NCBI GenBank assembly: GCA_003641405.1
Contig: QNAF01000177.1
Coordinates: forward strand, 1 to 5,807
Direction of reading: 5' to 3'
Source: Candidatus Zixiibacteriota bacterium
GTDB lineage: Bacteria > Zixibacteria > MSB-5A5 > GN15 > FEB-12
DNA length: 5,807 bases
The notes under the pieces are model-generated. The model made no database searches. It was not told the origin of the DNA and was given only the letters and a program-made list of their open reading frames with translations. This document shows, in pieces, positions 1-4,992 of this stretch. How positions within the stretch are numbered: position 1 is the stretch's first letter; each line of letters begins with the position of its first letter. The position numbers and the translations under genes were made by a program.

Positions 1-1
1 A

Positions 2-121
2 TTCCAGAAGATGCTGGAGAACGAGAAAATGGTCATAGTAGTTGCGGACTATATAGCCGGAATGACCGATCGATATGCCGAAAAACTGTTTACGAAATTT
101 AGTGAATTACGCAGGGGATGA
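2..121 (+). CDS. dgt: dGTP triphosphohydrolase, C-terminal end only (partial)
   Basis: Only the last 39 codons are inside the window; the gene begins upstream of the left edge and ends at TGA 119-121. The diagnostic piece is VVADYIAGMTDRYAEKLF at residues 13-30 of the fragment. It matches the conserved C-terminal helix of bacterial dGTPase-like HD-domain proteins, where D-Y-I-A-G-M-T-D-R-Y-A is close to invariant. The family hydrolyses dGTP (and often other dNTPs) to the deoxynucleoside and tripolyphosphate, in the cytoplasm, to balance dNTP pools. The metal-binding HD residues lie in the missing part, so activity cannot be judged here. The final codons fall in the 5' arm and loop of a stem-loop (112-142). 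The family assignment is firm because of the motif, even though the fragment is short. Whether it is dgt proper or a dGTPase-like paralogue cannot be told from the tail. Confidence 0.88.
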   Translation, partial: FQKMLENEKMVIVVADYIAGMTDRYAEKLFTKFSELRRG

Positions 122-142
122 CGTTGACCTGAAAAGCCCCTG
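112..142 (+). terminator. Stem-loop around the dgt stop codon (no U-tract)
   Basis: CAGGGG (112-117) and CCCCTG (137-142) form a perfect 6-bp GC-rich stem. The 19-nt loop contains the TGA stop of dgt. No T-run follows, so it is not a classical intrinsic terminator. It could be a 3'-end stabilising structure, a Rho-assisted end, or chance. Confidence 0.35.
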
Positions 143-151
143 AACATAACA

Positions 152-191
152 GCGGCAGGTCACGAACCCGCTGATTCGCAAGGTCTGCCGC
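152..191. other. Intergenic nested stem-loop between dgt and the CPBP protease
   Basis: GCGGCAG (152-158) pairs perfectly with CTGCCGC (185-191). Inside the 26-nt loop CGAA (163-166) can pair with TTCG (175-178), giving a nested hairpin. No T-run follows. It lies in the 125-nt gap (122-246) upstream of the protease ribosome binding site. It could be a terminator-like end of the dgt transcript, a structured 5' leader, or a dispersed intergenic repeat. No known riboswitch or RNA family is recognised. Confidence 0.4.
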
Positions 192-231
192 AATGAGGTG
201 ATAGGACTTTGTCAACAAGCCCCATACCATC

Positions 232-249
232 AGGAGTGTATCAGATATG
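232..249 (+). promoter_or_regulatory. Ribosome binding site of the CPBP protease
   Basis: AGGAG at 232-236 lies 10 nt before the ATG at 247-249. This supports the 247 start and shows that Shine-Dalgarno initiation is used in this genome. No convincing sigma70 promoter was found in 122-246. A TTGACC at 124-129 exists, but only poor -10 matches lie at a suitable distance. Confidence 0.7.
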
Positions 250-1179
250 AACCAGGATGAACAATTAGTACCCCAAAACGCTGACCAGGCGGATCAAGCT
301 TTGCCAACGCCGACCATCAAAGCCGGTTGGCTAAGAGCTCTGTTGTTTCTGGTGGCTCTCGGAATCTTGACGCTAATCCAGGGTCTCGTTGTCTACTTTG
401 GATTCGACATCGCCACTGAGGAGGATTTTATCCAACTTTCGGACAAGCCGTTGGGGGGGGCAGTTCAGGCGCTCATTCTTGGGAGCACTCTGCTGTTGGT
501 TTGGCTGTTCAGGATAGTTCTTGACAGGAGGTCTCTGAAGTCGCTTGGATTTTCGGCTGGTCGTGATAAGTTGCGCGATCTTTTGATAGGCATTGGCTTT
601 GGAATCGGGTTAATGACGCTCGTTTTTCTGGTTGTTATGTCTATAGCTGATCTGGAAATCGTGAGTGTCCAGTTTCCGTTCGGTTCCCTATTCAATCTAT
701 TGCTGTTTCTGATAATGGCTGCCGCGTTCGAGGAAATCGTGCTGAGAGGTTACTTGCTCAAAAACCTGATGTCTTCCATGAACAAGTACCTTGCCCTTGT
801 ATTTGTCAGCATCCTCTTTGCAGCTCTCCATGGATTCAATCCGAACGTCAGTTTGATTGGGTTGATCAACATAGTGCTGGCCGGTCTTCTGCTGGGAATA
901 TACTACGTACACCGCCAGAATCTTTGGCTGCCTATCGGTATGCATGTAGCCTGGAACTATTTCCAGGGACCGGTCTTCGGTATACCCGTCAGCGGTACAA
1001 CTATGCCGAGTGTGCTGAGTGTCAATATCTCCGGTAACGAACTCCTGACCGGTGGCGATTTTGGTTTCGAGGCCTCCCTGGTGGCAACAGCTATACTCCT
1101 TGCTGCTACGGTGTTGCTGCACTTCATGTTTCGTGCCAGAGTTGTTCCTGATGTAACAGTGCCCGTACCATCGGACTGA
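247..1179 (+). CDS. CPBP-family (CAAX/Rce1-type) intramembrane metalloprotease
   Basis: This is a 310-residue multi-pass inner-membrane protein with the three motifs of the CPBP (Abi/Rce1, PF02517) family. Motif 1 is EExxxR at E162-E163-I-V-L-R167, motif 2 is FxxxH at F191-A-A-L-H195, and motif 3 is HxxxN at H233-V-A-W-N237. These residues form the glutamate/histidine active site of Rce1-like proteases, so the protein looks catalytically intact. A polar N-terminus (about 1-25) precedes hydrophobic segments near 31-53, 70-92, 111-134, 146-161, 182-194, 202-220 and 275-296, consistent with roughly 7-8 membrane passes. Bacterial members act in bacteriocin maturation or immunity, membrane-protein processing or unknown roles, and the substrate here is unknown. 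Neither neighbour suggests a peptide substrate: dgt lies upstream and a secreted beta-propeller gene downstream. Codons 69-71 carry an uninterrupted G8 tract (453-460). The ATG start is supported by AGGAG at 232-236. Confidence 0.93.
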   Translation: MNQDEQLVPQNADQADQALPTPTIKAGWLRALLFLVALGILTLIQGLVVYFGFDIATEEDFIQLSDKPLGGAVQALILGSTLLLVWLFRIVLDRRSLKSLGFSAGRDKLRDLLIGIGFGIGLMTLVFLVVMSIADLEIVSVQFPFGSLFNLLLFLIMAAAFEEIVLRGYLLKNLMSSMNKYLALVFVSILFAALHGFNPNVSLIGLINIVLAGLLLGIYYVHRQNLWLPIGMHVAWNYFQGPVFGIPVSGTTMPSVLSVNISGNELLTGGDFGFEASLVATAILLAATVLLHFMFRARVVPDVTVPVPSD

Positions 1180-1201
1180 ACTATTCCCCGGATCGTCCGA
1201 T
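1170..1201 (+). terminator. Stem-loop around the protease stop codon
   Basis: ATCGGAC (1170-1176) and GTCCGAT (1195-1201) form a perfect 7-bp stem. The 18-nt loop begins with the TGA stop (1177-1179). A competing small hairpin CGGA/TCCG (1189-1192, 1196-1199) overlaps it. No T-run follows. It is a candidate transcript 3'-end structure. Confidence 0.35.
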
Positions 1202-1241
1202 AATCAACAGGAGGTGTTCCGAGAGGTCTGTCACTTCCAGA

Positions 1242-1273
1242 AAATCCCTGTTCTATGAGCGGGCAGGGTTTTT
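1242..1273 (+). terminator. Weak intrinsic terminator candidate after the protease gene
   Basis: CCCTG (1246-1250) pairs with CAGGG (1264-1268) across a 13-nt loop and is followed immediately by TTTTT (1269-1273). The AAAA before the left arm could extend pairing with the T-run past one bulged base, giving a possible bidirectional shape. The stem is short and the loop long, so the call is tentative. The rest of the 304-nt gap (1180-1483) holds no gene: no ORF or tRNA-like structure was seen, only the promoter and repeats listed separately. Confidence 0.4.
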
Positions 1274-1330
1274 CAGCTTGGCTGCTACTATCTGTATCGC
1301 AACGGGTTAGGCTTAATGCTCGCTGGTTGG

Positions 1331-1370
1331 GTGGACACTCTCAGAGCGTAAGAAGTGGACCCCCTCTGGA
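1331..1370. repeat. Imperfect direct repeat upstream of the promoter
   Basis: GTGGACACTCTCAGA (1331-1345) and GTGGACCCCCTCTGGA (1355-1370) share GTGGACxCxCTC and start 24 nt apart, just upstream of the -35 box at 1378. They could be paired regulator sites or remnants of mobile-element ends. The similarity is short and the function unknown. Confidence 0.25.
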
Positions 1371-1388
1371 TGAAAGCTTGACAGAGGG
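1362..1388. promoter_or_regulatory. Inverted repeat overlapping the -35 box (operator candidate)
   Basis: CCCTCTG (1362-1368) and CAGAGGG (1382-1388) are perfect inverted repeats 13 nt apart. An outer GAC (1358-1360) and GTC (1388-1390 region) could extend the symmetry if two C residues bulge. The right arm starts inside the TTGACA box, so a bound dimer would sit on the promoter. As RNA it would be a hairpin without a T-run. Confidence 0.4.
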
Positions 1389-1406
1389 TCGTGCGGGGAC
1401 TATATT
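1378..1406 (+). promoter_or_regulatory. Sigma70-type promoter of the secreted SBBP-repeat gene
   Basis: A perfect -35 TTGACA (1378-1383) is separated by exactly 17 nt from TATATT (1401-1406), a 5/6 match to the -10 consensus. Transcription would be expected to start near 1413, leaving an untranslated leader of about 70 nt before the ATG at 1484. This is the strongest promoter visible in the window and implies that the gene is transcribed separately from the protease. Confidence 0.72.
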
Positions 1407-1474
1407 GTTATCTGTCATGAATTCAGACTAGTTTGTTACATATCTCAGTATTGAACTCGTTTCTCCAGGTTATT

Positions 1475-1486
1475 AGGGTAGATATG
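1475..1486 (+). promoter_or_regulatory. Ribosome binding site that decides the 1484 start
   Basis: AGGG at 1475-1478 lies 5 nt before the ATG at 1484-1486. The longer in-frame TTG start at 1433 has no Shine-Dalgarno sequence. It would also add 17 residues in front of a good signal peptide. The ATG is therefore preferred. Confidence 0.6.
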
Positions 1487-4360
1487 AGAATATCAGCGTG
1501 GTTTTCAACAACAGTGGTATCTACTGTTGTGGCGTTTCTTCTATCTGTGTCAGTTGAGTCGAGTGACCGTTTCCCTGATGGTAATGATCGCAGTGGTTCA
1601 TCCGATACGTACAGTCACGGATCATCCAGTTCAACGGTCATTAAGGGCGACCAGATACGGAAAATCCTCTTCACGGAAAATAATGGTCAATGGGATGATG
1701 TCGTTCGTTTCCGTGCAGAAGGCGCGGGCGCCACAGTATGGTTCACCGATGGCATTGTCTATTCTCTTTTCTGCGAGCAAGGACCTCCAGTGCGAAGTGT
1801 TCCCGGGCAGGACGTTGCATCTATGTCGCCGCCGGATCAGTCCATAGAGGATGACATCCAATATCTGCTGGTCAAGACCAGCATGACAAGTGATCCCTTA
1901 GCGGTTACAACTCGATCAGAAGGTGACATTTGTTCACGATCTCATTTCTTCAAGGGTAACCATCAGGCAAACTGGTTCACCGATGTCCCATGCTATGGCT
2001 CTATCATCATGGAAGACGTTCAGCCGGGAGTCTCTGTGCGGTTCTACAGCGCTGGGACGGATTTGGAATTCGATTTCGTTGTTGATCCCGAGGCTAATCC
2101 GTCAGTGGCCGAAGTCACTTTCGAGGGTATTGAAACACTTCACCTCGACGAAAACGGCGATCTGATCATTACCACCGCCTGGGGAGAAATCAGAGAACAT
2201 CGGCTGGTCGTTTACCAGGAAATAAATGGTGTCCGCGAGTTGATTCCGGCTGAGTTTGATATCCGCTCAGCAAGCAGCTATGGTTTTGTTCTGAATGCTG
2301 ACTACGATGAAAGTCTTCCGCTGATTATTGACCCGGTGTTATCCTTCTGCACCTACCTTGGGGGCGGTGTCGCCGATGTCGGCTACGGGGTAGCGATAGA
2401 TGGCGACGGTTGTACCTATGTCGCCGGTACGACCGCATCGGTAGATTTTCCGGATACTAATGCTTACCAAGGTACAATGGCCGGTGGAGACTGGGATGCA
2501 TTTGTGGCCAAGTATTCCGTCGAATGTGACACATTATTTTACAGTTCCTATCTCGGGGGAACGGACTCCGATTACGCTTATGGGATTGATGTTGATGGTA
2601 GCGGTTCGCCGTACCTGATTGGTGTTACAAGCTCTGCCGATTTCCCGACGATGAACCCGATTCAACCAACGATCTCAGGCTCAGATGCTTTTGTTACGAA
2701 GTTCACTGTTGATGGCAGTGCCTTGGATTACAGCACGTACCTCGGTGGTTCAGACTCTGACTATGGCTGGGCGATTAACGTAGACAACAGTTTGAGTGCC
2801 TATATCACTGGCTACACGCTTTCCCTTGATTTTCCTACTGTCGGACCGGCTATTGATACCAGCGGTGGCAGTTTTGATGTCTTCGTCTCAAAAATCAACA
2901 GTGCCGGTTCAGCTCTTACTTACAGTACATACCTGGGGGGGGAATTCACGGACATTGCCCAGGATATCGTGGTAGACGCTTCCGGGCGAGCTTATGTGGT
3001 TGGATACACGACATCAAGTCTTTTCCCCGCGACAGTCAATGCCTATATGGGTTCCTTGCTTGTTGCGGGACGAGCCGACATGTTCATTACTCGGCTTGGT
3101 GCCACCGGAGCTATGTTTGAGTACAGCAGCTACCTGGGGGGGTACAAGTCCGACTTCGCGAACGGCATCGATATCGGAACGGACGGATCGATGTACATTC
3201 TGGGATGGACATACTCGAACGATTTCCCATTGGTCGGTTCTATTCAAGGCAGCCGTAACGGCGACACTGATCTTACTATTACGAAAATGAATGCCCCGGG
3301 CAATACCCTGATATACAGCACATATCTTGGGGGGAGTCAGGATGAGGTGGCCGGCGCGGTTGACGTTGATGATAACGGACAGGCCTATGTCATAGCTCAT
3401 ACGAGTTCTGACGATTTTCCGAACGTAAACGCATTCCAGACAGCGTATGCTGGTGGTGACTACGATGTTGTCGTTTTCAGAATCAACTCCGCTGGCAGCG
3501 AATTGGATTATTCTACCTATCTTGGTGGCACTCTGTCCGACATGTCTTATGGCATTGCCGTGGATAATGATCACAGGGCGCGGGTTGTTGGCCAGACCGA
3601 GTCTGCCGATTTCCCCGTTAAACGTCCGTTGCAGGCTGCATCCGGCGGAAATGCCGATGCTTTCGTGGCCCTGATAACCGGTGTTTGTACCGATCAGGAT
3701 GAGGATGGCATCTGTGACGCGGACGACAACTGTCCTACTCACTATAATCCCCTGCAAGAAAACAGTGACATGGATCTCATAGGTGATTCCTGCGACGTCT
3801 GCCCATTTGACCCCGACGATGACATTGACGAAGATGGCTACTGTGCAGATGCAGACAACTGTCCGACCGACTACAATCCCTTGCAGGAAGATCCTGATCT
3901 CGACGGAGTGGGGACAGCGTGCGACAACTGTCCGGATGATCTCAATCCCTTGCAGGAAGATACTGATGAAGACTTGATTGGAGATTCTTGCGATGTCTGT
4001 CCGTTTGATTACTTCAATGACTATGACGGCGATGGCATTTGTGGGGATATTGACAATTGCCCCGGTACATACAACCCAGACCAGCTTGACTCCGATGAAA
4101 ACGGTGTAGGTGATGCCTGTGAAGGCTGTTGTGTTGGTTCAACGGGCAACGTGGATTGCGGTCCTTCGGAAACTGCTGATGGTAGTGACCTGAGTTATCT
4201 CATCGACCATTTGTTCATCCATCCCGGTACACCGCTCTGTTGTCTTGCTGAGGGCAATATCGACAGCAGCGTTGACTTGATTGTGGATGGTGCTGACCTT
4301 TCGTTGCTGATCGATCATCTGTTCATCCACCCTGGCAATCCGTTACCGCCCTGTCTCTGA
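1484..4360 (+). CDS. Secreted SBBP beta-propeller / TSP3-repeat / dockerin-like protein
   Basis: The product has 958 residues from the chosen ATG. A signal peptide fits residues 1 to about 23: MRI, a hydrophobic run 11-22, then S-V-S. Residues 61 to about 285 resemble the N-terminal DUF7948-type domain common in SBBP proteins (I-L-F-T-E-N-N-G-Q-W at 61-70, later P-L-I-I-D-P-V-L). Seven SBBP repeats follow, starting near 286, 351, 414, 478, 545, 609 and 674. Each carries a version of Y-S-T-Y-L-G-G, D-x-x-x-x-I-x-V-D and T-x-S-x-D-F-P, and the count fits one seven-bladed propeller. Residues 737-878 are Asp/Cys-rich thrombospondin type 3 repeats (D-N-C-P, N-P-L-Q, D-x-D-G), expected to bind calcium. 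Residues 883-958 are a duplicated dockerin-like tail. It is probably extracellular or surface-bound. No catalytic residues are recognised, so an adhesive or scaffold role is inference only. It has its own promoter and an end hairpin. In-frame G7-G8 tracts occur in two L-G-G motifs. Confidence 0.9.
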   Translation: MRISAWFSTTVVSTVVAFLLSVSVESSDRFPDGNDRSGSSDTYSHGSSSSTVIKGDQIRKILFTENNGQWDDVVRFRAEGAGATVWFTDGIVYSLFCEQGPPVRSVPGQDVASMSPPDQSIEDDIQYLLVKTSMTSDPLAVTTRSEGDICSRSHFFKGNHQANWFTDVPCYGSIIMEDVQPGVSVRFYSAGTDLEFDFVVDPEANPSVAEVTFEGIETLHLDENGDLIITTAWGEIREHRLVVYQEINGVRELIPAEFDIRSASSYGFVLNADYDESLPLIIDPVLSFCTYLGGGVADVGYGVAIDGDGCTYVAGTTASVDFPDTNAYQGTMAGGDWDAFVAKYSVECDTLFYSSYLGGTDSDYAYGIDVDGSGSPYLIGVTSSADFPTMNPIQPTISGSDAFVTKFTVDGSALDYSTYLGGSDSDYGWAINVDNSLSAYITGYTLSLDFPTVGPAIDTSGGSFDVFVSKINSAGSALTYSTYLGGEFTDIAQDIVVDASGRAYVVGYTTSSLFPATVNAYMGSLLVAGRADMFITRLGATGAMFEYSSYLGGYKSDFANGIDIGTDGSMYILGWTYSNDFPLVGSIQGSRNGDTDLTITKMNAPGNTLIYSTYLGGSQDEVAGAVDVDDNGQAYVIAHTSSDDFPNVNAFQTAYAGGDYDVVVFRINSAGSELDYSTYLGGTLSDMSYGIAVDNDHRARVVGQTESADFPVKRPLQAASGGNADAFVALITGVCTDQDEDGICDADDNCPTHYNPLQENSDMDLIGDSCDVCPFDPDDDIDEDGYCADADNCPTDYNPLQEDPDLDGVGTACDNCPDDLNPLQEDTDEDLIGDSCDVCPFDYFNDYDGDGICGDIDNCPGTYNPDQLDSDENGVGDACEGCCVGSTGNVDCGPSETADGSDLSYLIDHLFIHPGTPLCCLAEGNIDSSVDLIVDGADLSLLIDHLFIHPGNPLPPCL
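2339..3685 (+). repeat. Seven tandem SBBP (beta-propeller) repeats
   Basis: Seven units of about 60-67 codons each begin with a variant of L-x-Y-S-T-Y-L-G-G and end before the next such motif. Unit 1 (F-C-T-Y-L-G-G-G) and unit 5 (F-E-Y-S-S-Y-L-G-G-Y, with D-I-G-T-D-G) are the most divergent. Units 2, 3, 6 and 7 are the most canonical. The copies differ clearly in DNA, so the array is not a recent expansion. Confidence 0.85.
3692..4117 (+). repeat. Thrombospondin type 3-like calcium-binding repeats
   Basis: Asp- and Cys-rich units alternate D-N-C-P-x-x-x-N-P-x-Q with D-x-D-x-x-G-D-x-C. Two copies carry an identical 18-nt stretch, AATCCCTTGCAGGAAGAT, at 3875-3892 and 3944-3961, 69 nt (23 codons) apart, pointing to an internal duplication. 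The block G-D-S-C-D-V-C-P-F-D also occurs twice. Such repeats wrap calcium ions in known thrombospondin-like proteins and in bacterial surface proteins. Confidence 0.85.
4145..4357 (+). repeat. Duplicated dockerin-like C-terminal module
   Basis: Two halves each run G-N-(V/I)-D, a loop, D-G-x-D-L-S-x-L-I-D-H-L-F-I-H-P-G. They start at residues 888 and 924 of the 958-residue protein. Each resembles one loop-helix unit of a type I dockerin, with an EF-hand-like acidic loop followed by a helix. A Cys-Cys pair precedes each half or its junction, and the protein ends P-L-P-P-C-L. The protein copies are close but the codons differ, so the duplication is old. Confidence 0.6.
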
Positions 4361-4369
4361 TCAGGGCGG
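4346..4369 (+). terminator. GC-rich hairpin around the stop codon of the SBBP gene
   Basis: CCGCCCTG (4346-4353) pairs perfectly with CAGGGCGG (4362-4369), an 8-bp GC-rich stem. The 8-nt loop TCTCTGAT contains the TGA stop (4358-4360). No T-run follows, so termination without a U-tract or protection of the 3' end is more likely than a textbook terminator. Confidence 0.5.
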
Positions 4370-4390
4370 CCGCGCACTTAATCAGTCAAT

Positions 4391-4409
4391 CTGTCCAGAC
4401 AGCGCTGTC
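4391..4409. promoter_or_regulatory. Three alternating half-sites, CTGTC / GACAG / CTGTC
   Basis: The stretch reads CTGTCcaGACAGcgCTGTC, with three 5-nt half-sites in alternating orientation and 2-nt gaps. It includes the perfect 12-bp palindrome GACAGCGCTGTC (4398-4409). A related dyad, CTGTGACAG, follows at 4453-4461. This looks like a DNA-binding-protein site, but the regulator is unknown and no -35/-10 pair was found beside it. Confidence 0.35.
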
Positions 4410-4512
4410 GGAACCTCATGTTCTGAATGTCCCTCAAAATACATAGCATTTTCTGTGACAGATCGACGCTGATCAACAGATTCTATGAAGAGCGCTGCAT
4501 ATCAGGATTGCA

Positions 4513-4528
4513 GAGAATTGTCATTCTC
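4513..4528. other. Inverted repeat GAGAAT-tgtc-ATTCTC
   Basis: A perfect 6-bp inverted repeat with a 4-nt loop follows a 5-bp CTGCA/TGCAG hairpin (4495-4499, 4509-4513), and an 8-bp palindrome TTGCGCAA lies at 4543-4550. They sit 25-60 nt upstream of the RNase H-like gene. They may be leader structure or operator DNA. The gap 4361-4572 holds no gene. Confidence 0.3.
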
Positions 4529-4555
4529 GCCCCAACTCATTGTTGCGCAATCGGG

Positions 4556-4561
4556 TATAGT
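4556..4561 (+). promoter_or_regulatory. Possible -10 box (TATAGT) for the RNase H-like gene
   Basis: TATAGT is a 5/6 match to the -10 consensus and would place the transcription start near 4568, about 5 nt before the GTG at 4573. No acceptable -35 lies 16-18 nt upstream, so the call is weak. Confidence 0.25.
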
Positions 4562-4572
4562 TTTTTCTCCTG

Positions 4573-4992
4573 GTGTTTTCCGAGGGCACGCAACTTGCAA
4601 TAACTTCGGTCATGGAATGCTTTTTTGGTGCTCGAGAGTTACCGGATCACGAACCGAACAGTAAATCTACTGTTGTGATGTTCCACATCCCTGATGTCGG
4701 CATCCGGTTCAAGGCTCCGTTTGCAGGTATGGATCAAGACCACGGCGATCTGGCTTCATTGCTGGCGCTGTTGGAGTTCATTGATTCGAACCAGAAATAC
4801 TTCAAGAACAGCAACATTCAGCTTTATGGTGATAATCTCAATGTCATCAATCAGATCAACGGTCGCTCCAAGAGCCGACAAGAGTTCGCCCATCTGCTCG
4901 AAAAGGCAGCCAAATATCGCGATAAATATCGCTTTTCACTTGAATGGGTTCCCAGTACCGAGAATAGTGCCGACGATTCGCTTTTGAATTGA
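4573..4992 (+). CDS. Divergent RNase H-fold protein, function unknown
   Basis: This 139-residue protein has the layout of an RNase HI-like domain. An N-terminal strand region (about 10-52) is followed by helix D-L-A-S-L-L-A-L-L-E (59-68), strand and turn I-Q-L-Y-G-D-N-L-N-V-I-N-Q-I-N (82-96), helix 103-118, then strand F-S-L-E-W-V-P (121-127) with E-N-S-A-D-D (130-135). Against RNase HI, D87 fits the second catalytic Asp and D134/D135 the last one. D59 replaces the usual Glu, and the first Asp (the T-D-G of strand 1) seems absent, with F-F-G at 17-19. It may therefore be non-catalytic or altered. The start is GTG, the first start after the in-frame TAG at 4558-4560. ATG 4612 is an alternative, and neither has a clear Shine-Dalgarno sequence. 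holA begins 31 nt downstream. The fold call is moderate, the CDS call stronger. Confidence 0.68.
   Translation: MFSEGTQLAITSVMECFFGARELPDHEPNSKSTVVMFHIPDVGIRFKAPFAGMDQDHGDLASLLALLEFIDSNQKYFKNSNIQLYGDNLNVINQINGRSKSRQEFAHLLEKAAKYRDKYRFSLEWVPSTENSADDSLLN

Noticed and set aside
124..152. TTGACC as a promoter for the CPBP protease
   Set aside because: Only CATAAC at 15 nt or TAACAG at 17 nt is available as a -10, both poor matches, so I do not call a promoter.
697..1122. 141-codon open frame on the minus strand
   Set aside because: It is antisense to the CPBP protease region that carries all three active-site motifs; the reverse product is low-complexity polar sequence without a known motif.
247..1179. 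CPBP protease as an abortive-infection or bacteriocin-immunity system
   Set aside because: The family includes such roles, but no bacteriocin precursor, toxin, transporter or defence partner is adjacent, so the specific role is not supported.
1331..1370. Insertion-sequence end
   Set aside because: GTGGACAC-like ends occur in some insertion sequences, but there is no transposase gene, no matching inverted end and no target duplication in the window.
1433..1483. TTG start giving a 975-residue form of the SBBP protein
   Set aside because: There is no Shine-Dalgarno sequence before 1433, and the extension would precede a good signal peptide. ATG 1484 has AGGG at a proper distance. The extra 17 codons lie in the predicted 5' leader.
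3014..3757. 247-codon open frame on the minus strand
   Set aside because: It lies entirely antisense to the SBBP repeats and the start of the TSP3 block, whose forward frame has clear repeated motifs. The reverse translation has no recognisable domain. It is a by-product of the forward codon pattern.
4531..4566. Intrinsic terminator ending in TTTTTT before the RNase H-like gene
   Set aside because: The T-run at 4561-4566 is preceded only by a CCC/GGG pair and the TTGCGCAA palindrome. No stable stem abuts the T-run, and it lies immediately before a start codon.
4694..4987. 97-codon + strand frame overlapping the RNase H-like gene
   Set aside because: It is a shifted frame inside 4573-4992. 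Its product is rich in Ser, Arg and Trp with no motif, while the main frame shows RNase H-fold features.
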